Shown here piece after piece: positions 6,077 to 7,114 of a stretch of DNA of 7,114 nucleotides. Every line of letters starts with the position of its first letter. The first letter of the stretch is position 1. The notes under the pieces were generated by a model. It was not told the DNA's origin. It saw nothing but the letters and a program-made list of their open reading frames with translations, and searched no databases. The translations under genes were made by a program, and so were the position numbers. Source of the DNA: Lentisphaeria bacterium UBA1829. GTDB taxonomy: Bacteria > Verrucomicrobiota > Lentisphaeria > Victivallales > UBA1829. The stretch spans positions 430 to 7,543 of the forward strand of contig DDJH01000021.1 in the NCBI GenBank assembly GCA_002338895.1, read 5' to 3'.

Positions 6077-7114
6077 TCACGACCGGTTTTTTTTCAGATA
6101 CTTCAGAATGACTTGCTTCCGCGGAGTCGTTTCGGAGACCGGACGGGTGTTTTCCGGGTCGGACGAATGTTCCAGACTCCAGCCGTGCCACTCCCGGAAG
6201 GCGTGATAACACCAGTCCCAGCCGAACTCTTCGAAGAGGCTCAGGACATCGTCAAGCCAGCGTTCGCCGTCTCCGGCCCAGCGGATGACTCCGAACTCCC
6301 CGATCAGAATCCGGGCATGGTATTTCTGCTGGAAAAGACGGACGGGAAGAAGGGCGTTTCTCAGAAACTTCTTGTCGAAAGGCTTCCCGAACAGCGTGGA
6401 GGGATAGGAGATCCGGGAGGCCGGATAACGCTCAAAGTAGTCGCCGCTGTCGCCGACTCCCTGATGGGTGTAGACCCCGCTCCGGTACATGTGCGCCTGA
6501 TAGATGATGTTCCGGAACGGAAGAGGTTTCAGATAGGAAAACGCTTCCGGGGAGGCCCATTCGTTGGATTCGATCAGAATCGGCGTTTCGGGATCGATGG
6601 ATCGGATCGCTTTGGCGCAGTCGTAGTAGCAGCGGTAGTAATCGCGTTTGGAGAAACTCATCTGGGCGGGTTCGTTGTAGAGATCGTAGCCGTAGAGTGA
6701 GGGGCTGTCTTTGAAACGGCGGGCGATGATGCGCCAGATGTCCAAATAGGCCTGATAGTGGGGATCGCTGTCGAACATCACGAATTTGGCGCCGTCGGAG
6801 TGCTTGGCGGCGCCGTCGGCTGTTCCGAGCGTGCCGCCGGAATTCCTGCGGTTGCCGGGCGGCGTATGCAGGTCGATGATCACCGCGATCCCGAGTTCCC
6901 GGCAGAGCGGGAGAAACTTCTCCAGTTTATCCAGCTGACGGAGGATATTGGCTTTCCAGTCCTCCAGACGGGGTTCGTGCGCGTTCATCTGCCAGCGGAG
7001 AAGATTGGCACCCATGGCGGCCATGTCCCGGAGATCGTCGGGGGTGATCGCGGCGATGGGCGGACTCATGAAGCCCCGCATCTGCGGCAGGCGCGTTACG
7101 CGGTCCGTGTATTC
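6077..7114 (-). CDS. GH5-type cellulase-family glycoside hydrolase, 5' end outside the window
   Basis: Partial gene with 345 visible residues ending at TGA 6077-6079. The frame stays open for 11 codons beyond the ATG at 7081 to the window edge, so that ATG is probably internal and any signal peptide or N-terminal domain is not visible. The TIM barrel has the classic GH5 order, numbered from the Met at 7081: MRGF near the first strand, NLLRW (26-30), VIIDLHTPPG (67-76), YDLYNEPA with Asn136-Glu137 as acid/base, QAHMY with His197 and Tyr199, and LIGEFG with Glu262 as nucleophile. WHGWSLEH near the C-terminus gives the aromatic platform usual after the last strand. All expected catalytic residues are present, so an active retaining beta-glycosidase is likely. 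Cellulase, mannanase and other beta-glycanase activities cannot be told apart by eye. The C-terminus ends right after the barrel, with no extra domain. It is the upstream partner of the secreted-protein gene at 5291-6001. Confidence 0.88.
   Translation of the reverse strand, partial: EYTDRVTRLPQMRGFMSPPIAAITPDDLRDMAAMGANLLRWQMNAHEPRLEDWKANILRQLDKLEKFLPLCRELGIAVIIDLHTPPGNRRNSGGTLGTADGAAKHSDGAKFVMFDSDPHYQAYLDIWRIIARRFKDSPSLYGYDLYNEPAQMSFSKRDYYRCYYDCAKAIRSIDPETPILIESNEWASPEAFSYLKPLPFRNIIYQAHMYRSGVYTHQGVGDSGDYFERYPASRISYPSTLFGKPFDKKFLRNALLPVRLFQQKYHARILIGEFGVIRWAGDGERWLDDVLSLFEEFGWDWCYHAFREWHGWSLEHSSDPENTRPVSETTPRKQVILKYLKKNRS

Noticed and set aside
5990..6700. A 236-codon plus-strand open frame opposite the GH5 gene
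   Set aside because: It lies over the GH5 catalytic barrel, whose motifs are all intact, and its product looks like low-complexity shadow sequence.
7079..7081. ATG at 7081 as the true start of the GH5 gene
   Set aside because: The frame is open to the window edge, and starting here would leave no signal peptide and would begin at the first barrel strand.

Overview
This 7.1-kb window is a densely coding carbohydrate-degradation region from a bacterium that most resembles Lentisphaerota (Victivallis-type gut or environmental relatives), with related Planctomycetota/Verrucomicrobiota as alternatives. The main clue is the pilin-like gene, with its [24 protein letters not shown] start and a degenerate H-x-DG tail, a type heavily amplified in that group. 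Other clues are the large secreted glycoside hydrolases of clan GH-A and the moderately high G+C. The assignment is inference from family resemblance; there is no rRNA or phylogenetic marker here.

The left two thirds (bases 1-5206) carry three plus-strand genes in close order: the 3' part of a GH63/mannosylglycerate-hydrolase-like (alpha/alpha)6-barrel enzyme, a type IV pilin-like (pseudopilin) protein 16 bases downstream, and a 1022-residue secreted multidomain GH-A enzyme 58 bases further on. The last two have good Shine-Dalgarno sites, and no terminator separates the three, so they are probably one transcription unit whose promoter lies left of the window.

The right third (5291-7114) is on the minus strand. 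A GH5-type cellulase-family enzyme, whose 5' end lies beyond the right edge, is followed after 75 bases by a 236-residue secreted protein of unknown function. The two units converge on an 84-base gap holding a perfect 14-bp hairpin, which looks like the intrinsic terminator of the minus-strand unit only.

Taken together, three hydrolases with visible candidate catalytic carboxylates, an exported helper protein and a surface or secretion-associated pilin-like protein look like part of a polysaccharide-utilisation region. The substrate cannot be read from the sequence. I see no CRISPR array, tRNA, rRNA, insertion sequence, integrase or phage gene. The most interesting points are the pseudopilin between two hydrolases with a non-glycine residue at its expected cleavage site, the uncharacterised exported protein beside GH5, and the large GH-A enzyme that I cannot place in a family.
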